Below, one piece after another: positions 22,850 to 38,059 of a stretch of DNA of 64,000 bases; position 1 is the first letter of the stretch; every line of letters begins with the position of its first letter. The notes below the pieces were generated by a model. It had not been told where the DNA came from. It did no database searches and worked only from the letters and a program-made list of their open reading frames with translations. The position numbers were made by a program, and so were the translations under genes. The DNA lies in contig JAGTXK010000075.1 of assembly GCA_019096195.1 (NCBI GenBank), forward strand, positions 358,433 through 422,432. Reading direction: 5' to 3'. Origin of the DNA: Boletus sp. NGJ (Eukaryota; Basidiomycota; Agaricomycetes; Boletales; Boletaceae).

Positions 22850-24202
22850 CTACATGCCCCCATCAAGGAACGTCTGCATTGCCGAGAGCGGACCAAAGCC
22901 AACTGTCTCCTCGACACGTCGCAGTAGTGGAAAGAAAACCCGCCTTGCAGGACTGACCACGGGCGGGATCATGAAGCCACCAGCGAGGCCTCTACTATGC
23001 CATGAATCCACTGCAGAATATGAATATCAACGAAAGGAAGGCATTCAAACTTTCAACGTACGTACCTAGAGGTTGGGCCACCACAAAAATACAGAAATAT
23101 ACCCATAGCCGTCCATACACTCCAACCACCCTTTTCCCCGTGGTTCGACGCCACAGCTTCTCAAGTAAAATGAACGGTGCTTGTAGCACGAAGAACAACA
23201 CTACAAGCCAGTTGAACCCCTTCCCAAGCGTATACGCCGCACATTCGTGGAACATTCCCGAAGCAAAAAATGTTCCGAACAACATTCCCATATCACCGGC
23301 AAGCCATTTACCGGGAAACCCTCCGTAAATAAAGAATGTCTGGCGAAGCACTTGATGCCATCGTTTAGCCCAGAAAATATGTAGAGAGTCAGAGACCCAA
23401 GGGTTATCCATGAGCGGAGGCCACATTTCCGGAGCGCTAGAAAATCCTATCAAAGCAAGCAAGGTAATGCAACCATGGACCATTTCAAAACCAGCGATGA
23501 GACACGTTCCCGTGGCAAGGTGGACTGCGGTCGAAAGTATGCATCGTTGTAGAATAGGTAGGTTGGGTTTGAATATCGTTCCTCCGTGAGGCGAACCCAC
23601 CTCTGGTACTAATTTGATGAGAGATTCCAAGGTATCGAATGTGAGGAAGTGTTTGAGCGTAGACATGGCAGTAACACACAGGAAGGCAGAGCGCTCGGAG
23701 GGCCGCGGGTCTCTTGGAACATGCAAGTCAGCGCCAAACTGCCACCCCAGTCCGCGGATGGCGAGCCCTGCTTCGAATGAGTCGTAGAGCCAAGCTGGAA
23801 TTGACGTGTCTCTTGGGGCTGTATGCGAGGAGATCTCTTTGCCATCGACAGATGATGGTGCATCACCGTTGGGGCAATGCGAAACGGGTGGCGATTTAGA
23901 CAATACACCTGGCTTCGTTTCGCCAGCTTTCAGCATACCATCTCTCCTCCACGCAAAGTCTATAGCTTTGCTACAAACCAGCTCGGCGAAGAGTCCTATG
24001 GGAATAAAGGATGTCATGTTACGCGAGGCTGCTGGCACAGTATGACACTGACCAAATCCGCACCTTGTCCCCAATTATAGATATTGAGTTCTGGTTCCGT
24101 GTGCATATAACCGAAATAAGTTCCGAGTGTAAGGCAGATCACTAGAGGTAAGAGCAACAGCCGCAGGTAGAAGGTACCTGGACGTCTGGAGAGGTAGGCC
24201 AT
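22850..24202 (-). CDS. Wax-synthase-like membrane-bound O-acyltransferase
   Basis: Polytopic membrane protein of the wax synthase / MBOAT-2 family. Members transfer an acyl group from acyl-CoA to an alcohol or acyl acceptor; in fungi some decorate terpenoids. Exons 24064-24202, 23066-23995 and 22850-23010 join to 409 residues. The N-terminus is a membrane segment (LRLLLLPLVICLTLGTYFGY). The junction NWGQG|LFAELVCSK restores a conserved segment. The catalytic-type region HIFWAKRWHQVLRQTFF is followed by MLFGTFFASGMFHECAAY, whose His is the likely active-site residue. The end AQPLVDSW fits homologs. The acceptor substrate cannot be told from sequence, and no biosynthetic cluster surrounds it. 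Confidence 0.85.
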
Positions 24203-24737
24203 CGAGAAGAAAGGAATTAATGGCAGGAGAAGATGAGGAATGTGGTGGTAACGGATGGGTATACGATGCTCGGGGTAAGGTATTATTGATCGATATGTAT
24301 CATGAGCGCTACGGACAGATGCGAGAAGTTAGAATGAGAGAGGTCTGGACATTGAACTTACACATGATAGACGGACGGCCACATTGAAAGTAAGGAACCT
24401 GGTCGTTTCGTTAGCCGGTTCAGCGACGTGGTGGTTACCAGCAGTTACCAGCAGGCAGGTCCTGGGAAAGTGAATTGAACATCGTGATAGCCAAGTCCCG
24501 AAAGGGTTACAAAAGCTGATAACTGGTCGGGCCATCCAGTCACTGCTACTGCTCTTGTAGTCTTTGGGATGGGCCGTAGTTAGGCTCTGACAGACCCAAC
24601 GATGGAGATGAGTCGGCCCATGCACATGGCAGAGTCGCAGCCCCTACCTTGCCATCATGCATGGTTCCACGGCCAAATATTCGCCAGGGCACTGTAGACG
24701 TGGGAGGGGAGCAGTGCTGTCTCTAACCAGCCAGACC
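24203..24737. other. Intergenic, divergent promoter region
   Basis: This separates the starts of the wax-synthase-like gene (minus) and the Ni/Co transporter gene (plus). No separate gene is supported. An in-frame ATG at 24657 could extend the transporter by 27 residues. Confidence 0.4.
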
Positions 24738-26693
24738 ATGTTCGCGACGTTCCCGGTCGTTCGTACATTCTTTGTTCGTTTACCATGTTCACTCACCGTC
24801 TTCGGGCGGTCTCTGCTCCTGATCGTCCTCGAAGTTGTTGCAAATGCCATCTGCCTGGCTATTGCGGCGCGCTCGCACGCAATATTAGGACTCGCTATTC
24901 TCGCCTGGGTACGCGCGCATGTGAACTGATCCTGCAGGTCAACTCCGCTTACTCGTTCTGTTCTTGCAGACAATTGGCTTGAGGCATGGTAAGGATGATT
25001 GCCCTCAAAACCAAGCGTCGCTGATCTGCAGACAGCTCTTGACGCAGACCACATAAGGTTATTCGACAATCAAGTTTTGTGGTTTCGTATGTTGCGTCTC
25101 ATCTCGATCTGCCTCGGGATATTTATGACCGCGACGCAGTCACAACTGATCCCCGGACTCAGCGCGATTGACAATGCCACACGAACTCTCATCAATCATG
25201 GACGACTTGCCATAACGTGTGGATTGTTCTTTTCTCTCGGGCACAGTACAATAGTGATCGTCGTGGTATGTCCTTCTCACTTGTATCCATCCTTCTCAAC
25301 GTACTGGTGACCAGAACATCGCTATAGTTATCAGCACGAGTATCTACAACAAACTAGGCGGAGTCGGTAACATTGGGTCGATAGTAGGTGTGTACCATCA
25401 TTCCACACGTAGTACCAGATCTATATCCACCTGTAGGGACGGCTATTAGTGGTTCTTTCTTGTTCATCGTTGGCCTCGCTAATTCAATCATTCTCTGCAA
25501 AATCCTGCATCAACGTCGTCAGGTATGTCCACCCCATGACCATTTCTTTGATTTGCGTACTTATCATCCAACGGAACAGGCTAGACGTAGACGAGGTTCG
25601 GAGCACGGAGAGACAGATCCAGAACTTGCCCCAAATCAGAACATGCTGATGATGCGACTGCTTGGACCTTTGGTCAACTTCGTGAATCGTCCGTGGAAGG
25701 TACGCCAACACAGCCGTTGACACCGTCGTGGAATACCTGATTAACCGGACTATCGGTAGATGTACCCCGTGGGTCTGCTATTTGGCCTAGGTGAATCTTG
25801 TGCTGTCCCTCCTGGATGGGGTTCTGAATTCCTCGATACACAGGGTTTGACACTGCATCTTCGATCGCCCTGCTTGCCATCTCTGCACTGGCAAAATACG
25901 GCGTGAACAACACGCAGATATCCCCTTCAGATGTCATCATCTTGCCTGTGAGACCTTCCTGCACCCTTTCCGTGGTCCGGTGTGATTCATGCTTGTGGAA
26001 AGCTACTATTCACGACGGGGATGTCCTTGGTGGACTCGCTCGATTCCATACTCATGCTCTATTCGTACACCGGATTCGCTGGCCACTCGTGGAGGATTTT
26101 TGAGTCAAACAGCTTCCCTTTGAGAACTGGCGACGCGCAATCTATGTCTTGTACCGGGGAAAGGGCAGCGGGTGGTGCAGCGGTCATCGCTCCCCCTCTT
26201 GATCAGCCCCGCGATGCAATCGAAGCAGAGAGCAAGACAGTGGACAACGCGAGGCGTGACGGCGACAGTGACGCAGCGGGATCAGAGCAAAAAGACCGCA
26301 TGACGTTGGTCAAACGAAGCACGATGTCGGAACTCAGCATTCTCCTGACGACAATGAGTATTTTGCTGGCGTTTAGGTCAGTGAATAAAATTGCAGTCCA
26401 CCGGTCAATGGCACGACTGATCTTCCCTAGCATATCGCTCATAGAGATCATGGGAGTAATCGGTGCATATTGTGGCAAATGTGAGGCGGCAGCATCCGCT
26501 CCTGACGGTGGTGGACTGGCGGGATCGTGGTGGAGGTTTTGGGCACAGGTGAGTGGCGGATGGCGCTTATGAGGATGGAACTGAAGTTGTCAATGTAAAG
26601 GCGAATGCAGACTATGGGTACATTGGAGCAGGGATAGTTGGAGTATTCATTGCGGTAGTCGGGTGCTGGTACATGGCAAGAAGTTACTTGTAA
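24738..26693 (+). CDS. Nickel/cobalt transporter (NiCoT family)
   Basis: Plasma-membrane permease for Ni2+ (needed for urease) or Co2+. About twelve exons join in frame. The family signature RHALDADHISAIDNATR, which carries the metal-binding HX4DH motif, is spread over three exons and is only restored by splicing. Then come FFSLGHSTIV, LGFDTASSIALLAISA, TTGMSLVDSLDSILMLY and, near the end, TMSELSILLTTMSILLAFSI and SLIEIMGVIG. The last exon is joined at the AAG before GCGAATGC (DYGYIGAGIVG), because the next AG would put a stop in frame. Hydrophobic segments agree with about eight membrane helices. The start could be the ATG at 24738 or at 24657. A cytosolic loop of about 60 polar residues follows the SYTGFAGHSW segment. 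Confidence 0.9.
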
Positions 26694-27011
26694 TAGTTAT
26701 GTTGTGACGGGATGGGACGTGTTTTGGTGTGTTGAAAGATGTCCGAGCTGCTCTCTCCGACATATGTTGGACTCGACCCAACACAATTTTTGACGACACT
26801 CACGACCCCTTGACTGTATTCCTATATCTGTATCCATCTTCCAACAGCAGCTCCTCTGGTCGACATTTCTAGACCCCCCCCTTCTTGATAATGGTCCCAT
26901 CTCGTCTTCACCTCAACACCAATGTACACAGAGAAATCGTTGTAGCGTCGAAAAGATCGGCAGGTCCCTCAAACGTAACGTCCGCAACTCTCCCTTCCCC
27001 CCTCGAATGGC
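26694..27011. other. Intergenic
   Basis: Region between the Ni/Co transporter stop and the Ras GEF start. It has a C-rich run before 26882 and no coding signal or repeat that I can see. Confidence 0.4.
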
Positions 27012-30000
27012 ATGCGCGCCCGCAGTGGATCCACGGCATCCACCACTTCTTCAATCTCTGTCGTATCCCCGTGTCCTTCTTCCTCCGCATCTGCATCCTC
27101 GTCCTCTCTCCATTTGCCCGAGCCCGGCACCCAATCGTCGCAGTTTACCTCCCAGTCCATCTCCAGCCCACCCAGTCCTTCCGCAGATGAAACAGTTCGG
27201 GTTCAGCCTTCCGTACCCGAGTATGTGCTGGCTCTCCATGATTTTGTTCCTCAACATCAAAACGCGACGTGTCTCTCCTTTCGTGCTGGTCAGGTCATCC
27301 GTGTATTTAATCGTGACCCCAGTGGCTGGTGGGATGGTGAACTACACGGTCAGAGAGGATGGTTTCCGAGCAATTATGTCAGTGCCGACGAGCGCGTCAT
27401 CTCTCTGACGGAGGAACAGCTTCGCCCGCAGGTGAGTGTCCCTTCAATGATTATTTGGGTTAATTTCAATGTCCAATTTTCACAGCTTCGCCAATCTCGT
27501 CACGCGCACACAATGTCAGCTGTATCAACTGCATCATGGGCTACTACCCCCTCGCGCGGCTTGTCTCGCAAGGATCACCGTCCCTTGGTTACGGAAGCTC
27601 TTGGTCCTGACATCGCGTCATATTGCCCCCCTTTAATGGTTAATCTGTTGCAGAGTCTATCCCTCCTGCAAAGTGCGGTCAGGTCCAATCGCGTAACACA
27701 CTTTCAGCCGTCCACAGCATGCATTATATCTTGCGTTCGGTTCATCCTCTCCTCTATCGAGTGCCTGCCCCGCGAGGCACCATTGCTAAAGCGCTTCCCC
27801 GCTCTGGCTTTTGAACGAAAACAAATCCTGTCCGTTCTGGCTACATTGGTCTCGCAGGCAAGAAGAGCTTCGGATGAGACGTGCGACGAAGATACTCGGG
27901 ATGCAGAGATTGAAGGGATGCTCAAGCTTGGAGGTCAGGTATTTTCCCAAGTTCGGCGGTTCTTAGCTGTGGCAGTACAATGCGGTATTGAACTCCCGGA
28001 GAGGGGACGGTCTTCGCCTACCGACAGTGTTACGTCGGCACACTTACAGTTCGAACGCGTATCCCCAGATCCCATGACGAGTTTCTCAAGACCACCAGCA
28101 GACACCGTCCAGCTAGCAGGTGAACTGTCTGGTTTGAGAAATCCCAAGTTACAAGACCACGAAACGACAAATCCTGCTAGGACAGCTTCTCGCATAAAAA
28201 GCCTCGGTGACCTCCGATCTCAGCGCAAAATACTATCATACCGAGATTCAAATTCCTCGGTTGCTCCCTTACTCTCTCACCATACAGTCTTCGCCCGTGC
28301 GAAGAGAGAGCAATACTTTGCTCACGAAGCCACTAATCGCCACAAACCGGCCATGCTGTCAATAAGCAGTATTTCCTCAACTTCGTCATTTTCTTCCACC
28401 GAGTCATTCAGACCCCCTGTATTATCTTCCTTCCCCTCGGGACCTTCGACTGCCTCTGAAGTTATGGAAGCACTCAAACATACCCATGATCAATACCTCT
28501 CGACCATCGCGGCTTTTATAGGTCACGCACATTCCCATTCACGCTCGTCACATGCATCCAGTACAGGCCATATGTATGAACTGGTGCGAGAGATCGTCGA
28601 AATGGTCTGCAAACTCCTAACCATTGTCGAATCCGTCATGCGGCATCCGGAGATTCCTAAACACAAAATCAGCCATCTTAAAGCAGCGAAGGAAGGGCTG
28701 TATAATGTGACAAGTTCACTTGCAGAGTCTGTCCGACTGCTTATGTTCCCTCTTTCGCCTGATATTACGGAGGAAGCAGAGAAGGCATCATTAATCCGTT
28801 CAGCTACAGCTGCTTGCAAAGCTGGTGCCGACTGCGTTTCCGCGGTCAAGATTTGTCTGAGTCGAACCTCATCGGAACAGCAGTTCGTCATCCAAGTTCC
28901 ATTGAGGTCAGACTCGAATCCTGCCCCATTCACGCCCAGTAAGTTTTCACGAGGCCAACGCAGTGGGTCTTCCCTGCACCACTCGTATCGAAGCAGCGTC
29001 GATGAAGATGTCACCGTCCAGGGTCAAGCACCAACGAGCCATGCGCCAAAGACTCCGACACGGATTCAGGAGACGTCCTCGGATTCGTCCGTGCTCACCG
29101 GCCATTCAAAATCATCTGATAGCTCGCAGGATACCGCACCTACTTCTCTTGATGAACAAGACACTTCGTTGTGTTCGAGAGCCGACCCAGCTGTATCGAA
29201 TAACGTGGCTTCACCTTGCCCAGAGTCGACCAACGTTGTTTCCGGAGACGCTCGAGGCGACCAGGAGACCGTAGACGCCCTGGAAGACCAGCTCGTGCAA
29301 GATAGCGAATCACCTGTTACTCTCGATGTTAAGCGTGACCCTCTGGGTCATGACCACTCAGTTGAGGATGTCATCTACAATGCCGATGGTCACCTTGTCG
29401 CAGCATCTTTGGAGGTGCTCGTTGAGAAGATGATACCCCACGATAGCATCGTCGATCCCGCTTTCTCCGCCGTATTCTTCTTGACATTCCGTCTGTTCTC
29501 CACGCCAGTGGAACTTGTCCAGGCCCTGATTCATCGGTACAATGTCATGCCTCCCGCCGGTCTCTCGGAGGAAGATATGCTTCGGTGGCAACAGTACAAG
29601 GGTATTCCTATCCGCCTTCGCGTATCCAACTTTGTCAAGAGCTGGTTGGAAATGTATTGGCGGTCAGGTATAGATGATGTGGTTCTCCGACACTTGGAAT
29701 CCTTCACTCGTGAAGCACTGCAACAGTACTTCCCCGGACCATCCCAGCGCATTCTTGATCTCATTGCCGTACGCCAGGATGCGAACACGAATGTAATCAG
29801 CCCAAAGAGTGAGCGAGCTCGTGACCCAGGGATGTCTATCAATCCGCCGTCTTTGCCCCCTTCCGAGATCCCTCGACCTATGATGACCAAGGCATTGCTC
29901 TCGAATTTACGGAACAAGAATTTCGATTCTGTTATCATTACCGAATTTGACGCTCTGGAGCTAGCAAGACAGCTGACGGTCATGGAGTGTGATCTCTATT

Positions 30001-31037
30001 GTGCAATTCAACCTGAGGAAGTGCTGGAGACAGGGCAGGAGGGAACAAAACCGCCTATGAATGTTAGGGCTGTTTCTTCTTTGAGCACGGTGATCACGGG
30101 CTGGGTCGCTGAGAATATTCTAAACGAACATGATATCAAAAAACGGACATTCTTGGTCAAGTTTTTCATCAAGGTTGCGGACGTAAGTGTTCTTGTTGAG
30201 AATTGTTGAGATTGGACTGAAAAAAAGCAATTGGGTTTGTAGCGATGTACATCACTGCATAATTTTAGCACCCCCCGCTCGATTCTCGCAGCACTTGACT
30301 CCTCGACTATCTCTCGCCTGCATCAGACGTGGCTTGTGAGTCGAGCTTCTGAGATATCTATTATTTACATGCTGAGAGGTTCTCAGGGCGTTCCCCAGAA
30401 GAACAAGCTGCAGTTGGAGGCATTGCGACGATTGGCCGATCATAGTCGCAACTACCATGAGTATCGCAGTAAACTTCGGAATACCGCCCCACCTGCCGTG
30501 CCCTTCTTGGGTGAGGTTAACTGCTTACAACACGAAGTCCTATGTACTCATGAATCTCGTGAACAGGTATCTATCTGACAGACGTGACGTTTTGTCGAGA
30601 GGGTAATCCTTCGTACCGAGATTCACCATTGGTCCCAGGCAAGAGGCTACTGAATTTTAACAAGTACCATAAGCTGGCTCGTATTGTTCAAGGTCATTAA
30701 TCTGTCTTTACCATTTGAGTGACGCTGAGCTATTGATTTCATCGATAGATATGCAGCGCTTCCAAGTGCCTTACAACCTCAAGAAGATCCCCGAAGTCCA
30801 GGAGTATCTGAACGTTGCTTTCGAGAACTCTAAACACCATGGCGATCTTCAAGACCTATATAGGAGGAGGTGTGTCTCTCTACCCATCGCTGAATTATCG
30901 CTGAATTGACTGCGGGAATGGCGCAAAGTCTGCTTGTTGAACCCAAGCAGCCGGCTGATACTCCGCCTTCGAGCGATATGCGTCACCTCTTTAATTGGGC
31001 AACACGTTCGCAGGCGCAACAGCCCACATCTACCTAA
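27012..31037 (+). CDS. Ras guanine-nucleotide exchange factor (Cdc25/Sdc25-like) with SH3
   Basis: Activates Ras by promoting GDP release. Exons 27012-27431, 27486-30182, 30243-30335, 30387-30510, 30567-30692, 30749-30869 and 30929-31037 join to about 1230 residues. An SH3 domain lies at about 70-128 (ALHDF, GWWDGEL, GWFPSNYV). After a long Ser-rich region comes the RasGEF N domain (YNADGHLVAASLEVLVEKM, FFLTFRLF, LRVSNFVKSWLE). The catalytic CDC25 domain follows (FDALELARQLTVMECDLYC, FFIKVAD, RNYHEYRSKL, YLTDVTFCREGNP, NFNKYHKLARIVQ). The final junction YRR|SLLVEPKQPAD fits homologs. The first intron (27432-27485, 54 nt) is a multiple of three without a stop. The start is the first ATG of an open frame and could lie further upstream. 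Confidence 0.92.
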
Positions 31038-31461
31038 TCGTCCGGGACATTATTATCTGCCTTCCTAATCTCGTTTCGCTCGACAATCCCCTGACTGTCA
31101 GATATCTCATCTTCGACTCTCTGGTTGTTGTTCTGTTTATGATCTAATTCGGTTTGCCTCCTCCCCTTGTCTTTTGTCGTCCATCTACCTAATCCCTTGA
31201 AGCACTACTCCCCATTGATATCTCATTGAATATCGACCCATTGCATACTTTGGTATATTATTTGCTGTTACAACTGTTTCTGTGATGTACACGTGCACGG
31301 AAGTGGCCAGCTAATCTACACCCGGCGCTCCATAACGAGAGACGTGAACTTGAATGATAATGTTGCATTGGAGATTATCGTCGAAACATCCACCGAACTT
31401 GTGAACGTCAACCCTCTAGATTATCTTCTCTTCTCTCGCAAACCCGGTACAACCAATTAGT
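31038..31461. other. Intergenic
   Basis: Region between the Ras GEF stop and the next gene. T-rich 3' flank is followed by about 150 bp before the next ATG; no gene or repeat is visible. Confidence 0.4.
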
Positions 31462-33398
31462 ATGATCAACCGCAAGGTCCTTGAAGACATTCTCCAAAAG
31501 CCTCTAGGACCATATCATGACCGCGACATTCTGGATGAAGCAGCATGTCAAATGAAAGGTGCTAGCAAACTTGTCTTGTACTCGTTCATCCTCGAACACG
31601 ACGGTCATGTAATCGGGTACAGCTACGATTCACCTTTCTGTTCGATCGTCCCGTTCTAACCACTCTTTTTCTTTCTTTCTTTCGTTCTCATCCAGCCTCG
31701 ACGAGTCTGAGCATCCTTGGCAGGGCCCAGGACAGGACGATCGCAAGTTTCGCTTCCGTGGAGTCCTCAAGATCGCCGATCTCGGATGGCTCTCTGACTT
31801 TGGGCTCAAGACAGTTGAGGCTGAGCTCAATCTACGCGCCAACGAACGTGCGTTGCGAGAGGGGGAGCGTAGAGGGCCACAGTTGACGTTGGAAGGTCTC
31901 TTCGAAAGCAGGCACCTCGCGAGGTCGGACGACTCGACCTGGGGAAAGGAGGAAGAAACGAAGCTCAAGGTTCTGATCCAGGGCGAGAAGAACTTGCCAG
32001 CGAGTTACATGCAGGGTACGTGTGTCCCCATCGATGCTGTCGGGGTCGACCACGCACGTTATTGATGCTGGATATCGTAGCTTCCCGTGTACCAAACGGA
32101 CTGTTGTGGAGCTCGAAAGCGCAGTGAGTGTGTGGTATGATATATTCCGACGGTGTTCGCTCAACGTCTACTACAGCAATCGTAATTACCAGATAGCCAC
32201 CATGGACGTGGAATCCTATTCATGTTCTCAAAATTTCTTTTGGCGATGGCGGCTCTTTGCGCTCATGGAAAAGATCAGCAAACAATATTCCTACATCCCC
32301 CCGAAGAAGCGAACGCCGAGATGGTTCGTGGAAAAATACCTCGCGGGATATGCGTGTCCACCCGAAGACAAACATCGAAGACTCATTTGCGATGATGAAG
32401 ATACGGATGTCGACGAAACGGGAATGACATTAACACCACGTCACCTTCTCAAGCCCCACATGAGTGAGATACTCGGACTATTCGCTGCACAAGCCGAGTG
32501 GTTCATCACGAACAACGAAGTGAGGAGAAAGCAATTATTTGACATCTCGTCCTGGGAAAAGTTCGCAAAAGAGGTGCGGAAGCAAAGAAAGGAAGCTGCT
32601 AGACAAGGAGTGAGCTGGGGCTGGCCTGAAGGAGGGGAAGTAGAAGAAGAATCCTCTGAGGAGGATGACGGCAGCGAGGATGACCTTGCTAAGCTGGTCA
32701 GGGAAAACCCAGTGATTGGCAAGTCAAACAAGATTGTAGCCCGTAAGATCCAGCTCGCACGAGCCAGGTCAGACCGCGGGACCGGACTGAGGCTTTCATC
32801 GGATTCTGAAAGCGAGGGGGATGCCCCGGGCAGAGCAGTGTACGTATCAGATTTCTCGGAGCCATCAGACGCGGAGAACGATTCAGACCACTGGCTTGCA
32901 GAGGAGGAGGCCGTCGGTCAAATACCGTGGCAGCTGCAGCTCCCGCCCCTCTTGCCAGACGTAGATGGTCGATGGTGGTGTCCCCTGCAGGAGTGCAATC
33001 ACCAGATCGACCTATTTGACCTCACGGAGGAACAAGGAAGAGGAGTTCCCGGGCAACTTGTTGAGTATATTCAGCAAAAGCGATGGCGGAACGTAGCATA
33101 CGACCAGAAAGTCCTCGAAGGGTTCGGGTTCATGGTGAGGAATCACTACTTCAAGCACTTTGAAGAACGGGGGGTTAGGATCGAGAAAGTGGAGGGAAAG
33201 GCAAGTCATTGTCTTCGTTTCCTCGAGAATACCCCTTGACGGCTTGTGGACCGACTACAGACGCGATTTGTATTCATCAACGGCAGACGAAGGCGCCATG
33301 GTGGTGAGGAGCCCATTCGAGGGCCGATGCCTGTACGAGGGACGTTGGGAGGCGAGTCGAGAGTAGACCCTATCGTGCATGCATTACATTCCCAATGA
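31462..33398 (+). CDS. Unknown protein with a CCHH zinc-finger-like C-terminal module
   Basis: Five exons join in frame to about 540 residues. I do not recognise the family. The N-terminal part is well structured (KLVLYSFILEHDG, KFRFRGVLKIADLGWLSDFG). The middle has WRLFALMEKISKQYSYIPP. Then come strongly acidic linkers (EEESSEEDDGSEDD, SSDSESEGD). Near the end WWCPLQECNHQIDLFDLT (C-x4-C) is followed, after a helix, by NHYFKHFEERGVRI (H-x3-H), which together look like one zinc-binding site. The last intron (33201-33260) would be GC-AG (AAG|GCAAGT) and adds an Arg/Gly-rich tail ending at 33398. Without it the protein ends at 33239. Acidic linkers and the basic tail suggest a nuclear protein; this is inference. 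Confidence 0.65.
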
Positions 33399-33609
33399 CG
33401 AGCGATTAGTTGCATAAGGCGTATAGGGCAATGGATTGGCAATTTGCAAGTGCTAGATACATGGTATTTAGCCGACATTGGAGTCAACTTCTAAGGGCGA
33501 GGGGCCTGGAGTCTGTAGGATTCGCTAAGCTCGCGAGTTCAGCACACAGGAGTAGCTATAAGATTCGATTACCCGAGCAGTGGCCAAGTGGTGTATTAAT
33601 GCACTTGAT

Positions 33610-35127
33610 TCAAAAAATTCCCGTTCGACGGTGGGAATACTTTGAAACGTGATACCCGATTCCATTTCTCTCGAGTTTCAGCTTGTCCGCCGTGATCCCT
33701 CTTCTACCGCCAACAGCGTTCAGACCAGTGGGAGCGATCGGAGGGTAGGTATCCCTCGTTACCCCAGGACCAAAATCATAGACGAATGGCCGACTCTGAG
33801 TCGCGCCGAAGAGTCTCGAGCTCTCAAGAACGATCGAATATACAGGGGACGAGTCGCTTCCAGGAGCATACACGCTCCAGCCTTGCGACGGCTGACGGAC
33901 ATCCCAGAAGGCGACAACGCTGTGTCGGGCCGTTCCGGCAGTAACGAAACTGGCATTGCCGCCACCGCAAGAGACGGCGTATATCGGTTCGGGTGACCAG
34001 GGATCTTGCAGTGTGAGGACGGGGAGAAGGGTTGGTGGTGAAGACGAAGAGGTTGGGAGGCGTTGTGAGTGGTGGGATACGCGGAGGTCGTATATGCGGA
34101 CTGAGCCGTCGTACCAGCCCGAGACGACGATTTGCTCGGAAGGACCGAGAGGCGAAGAAGACGGAGCGCACGTGATGCCATACACCGCTGACGGGCGGTT
34201 CTTCGGGGACTGAAGGTCGATCGACGGGGTGGGGGAAAACCCGTCAGGGGCTATGTGGTAAAGGGAAAGAGGTGCAGAGGATGTAGTGCCGAATACAGCG
34301 TATGGCGAGGAGGAAGACATGCAAAGGTGGCTTGTCCAACTCCTTGTGCCCAAGTCGACGGACGTGGGAGATGGGGAATCGGAGATGAGGTTAGTGAGGG
34401 AGACTGAACCCCATTGGGAAAGGGAGAGAAGTGTATATGAGGAGCAGGATATGCTCTGTACGATGTTTGCACCGTGATGTTGGAGAGCACTTTGCGGTGT
34501 GCGTTCGATGTCGATGTGTCGTCTGTGGTGCGGCCCCTGGTTGGAAGGAAGACGGACCTGCTCTACAAAGCCGTCCTCGAAGCCGAGAAATAACGTACGA
34601 TCTTGACCGGCATCAGGGAGAAATGCGATGCTGGTGATGTCGGGTTGGACAGTACCGCGACCAAGAATGAAGGTATATGAGCGCTCGAAGCCGATGCGAG
34701 AAGGAGAGGCATCAGAGGTGGGATGTACGGCGTAGGAATAGAGAACACGACCTGCAGCGACTGATAACGTGGAAACGGACAGGGCGATGGCGGGTTGTAG
34801 GCGTCCGTGCCACGGACGAGAGAGGGGGCGTGCGATGAAGTTGGTACGCGACCAGGCTCGGTCTGTGAGAGTGTTGTAGCGAACCTGTGCGAAGGAGGAC
34901 CATCGGGAACGCGAGGAATGGAGAGAGAGGGAATGTCTCTGATTGTTTCTAAGAAATGTGGACCAACCAAAGTCGTGTACCTGGCTGGAGAGGATGAGCG
35001 ACGAGAGGACAGTTGTCTCAATACATACTAGAAGATTTAAGAACCTGCAGGTGGAAGCGAGACGGAGAAGGTCGTCGAGGTCGAGGTGGTCGATGATGAG
35101 GATGAGCACGTCCGTGTTCATTGTCAT
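33610..35127 (-). CDS. F-box protein with WD40-like repeats
   Basis: Single-exon gene, unusual in this window, of 505 residues if started at MTMNTDV (ATG 35127-35125); MNTDV two codons later is equally possible. Residues about 3-38 form an F-box (VLILIIDHLDLDDLLRLAST, then CRFLNLLV), which would bind Skp1 in an SCF ubiquitin ligase. The rest shows irregular WD40-type blades (DITSIAFLPD...LFLGFEDGFVEQ, SEQIVVSGWYDGSVRIYDLR, HSVVAFWDVR), as in FBXW proteins. The substrate is unknown. It is divergent from GEM1 with 88 bp between starts. Confidence 0.85.
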   Translation of the reverse strand: MTMNTDVLILIIDHLDLDDLLRLASTCRFLNLLVCIETTVLSSLILSSQVHDFGWSTFLRNNQRHSLSLHSSRSRWSSFAQVRYNTLTDRAWSRTNFIARPLSRPWHGRLQPAIALSVSTLSVAAGRVLYSYAVHPTSDASPSRIGFERSYTFILGRGTVQPDITSIAFLPDAGQDRTLFLGFEDGFVEQVRLPSNQGPHHRRHIDIERTPQSALQHHGANIVQSISCSSYTLLSLSQWGSVSLTNLISDSPSPTSVDLGTRSWTSHLCMSSSSPYAVFGTTSSAPLSLYHIAPDGFSPTPSIDLQSPKNRPSAVYGITCAPSSSPLGPSEQIVVSGWYDGSVRIYDLRVSHHSQRLPTSSSSPPTLLPVLTLQDPWSPEPIYAVSCGGGNASFVTAGTARHSVVAFWDVRQPSQGWSVYAPGSDSSPVYSIVLESSRLFGATQSRPFVYDFGPGVTRDTYPPIAPTGLNAVGGRRGITADKLKLERNGIGYHVSKYSHRRTGIF

Positions 35128-35215
35128 GGATAAGTTAAAGGACGAGTATGTGCTGACGTAATTCACGAAGCTGAAAGCACTGGATTCGACTAAACAAGTC
35201 CGAGTCAAGCCAACC
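35128..35215. promoter_or_regulatory. 88-bp bidirectional promoter, F-box gene / GEM1
   Basis: Start codons of the divergent pair are 88 bp apart. The interval contains TGACGTAA at about 35154, which matches the half-site of bZIP ATF/CREB factors. This is a sequence match only. Confidence 0.45.
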
Positions 35216-37859
<2,644 letters not shown>

Positions 37860-38059
37860 TGGACGTGGATCGTTTTTTACTTTACATTTCTAGCCTATAG
37901 ACATTGTATTTGACGAGATCCGAAGTCCGACAGCTGAGATCCGCAATCGCCTCGAGGTCACCGCCTGGAAGTCGTGCAGGCTACAAAAAACAACGTCGAC
38001 AGCCCGCCATCGATCTCTTCGTACAACGACGACCTCACAAAAACACAGTTGTTCAAGAT

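Noticed and set aside
33575-33655. tRNA-like signals (an A-box-like TGGCCAAGTGG and a GTTCGA downstream)
   Set aside because: The T-arm stem does not pair around TTCGA, and no acceptor stem or anticodon arm can be folded, so it is not a tRNA.
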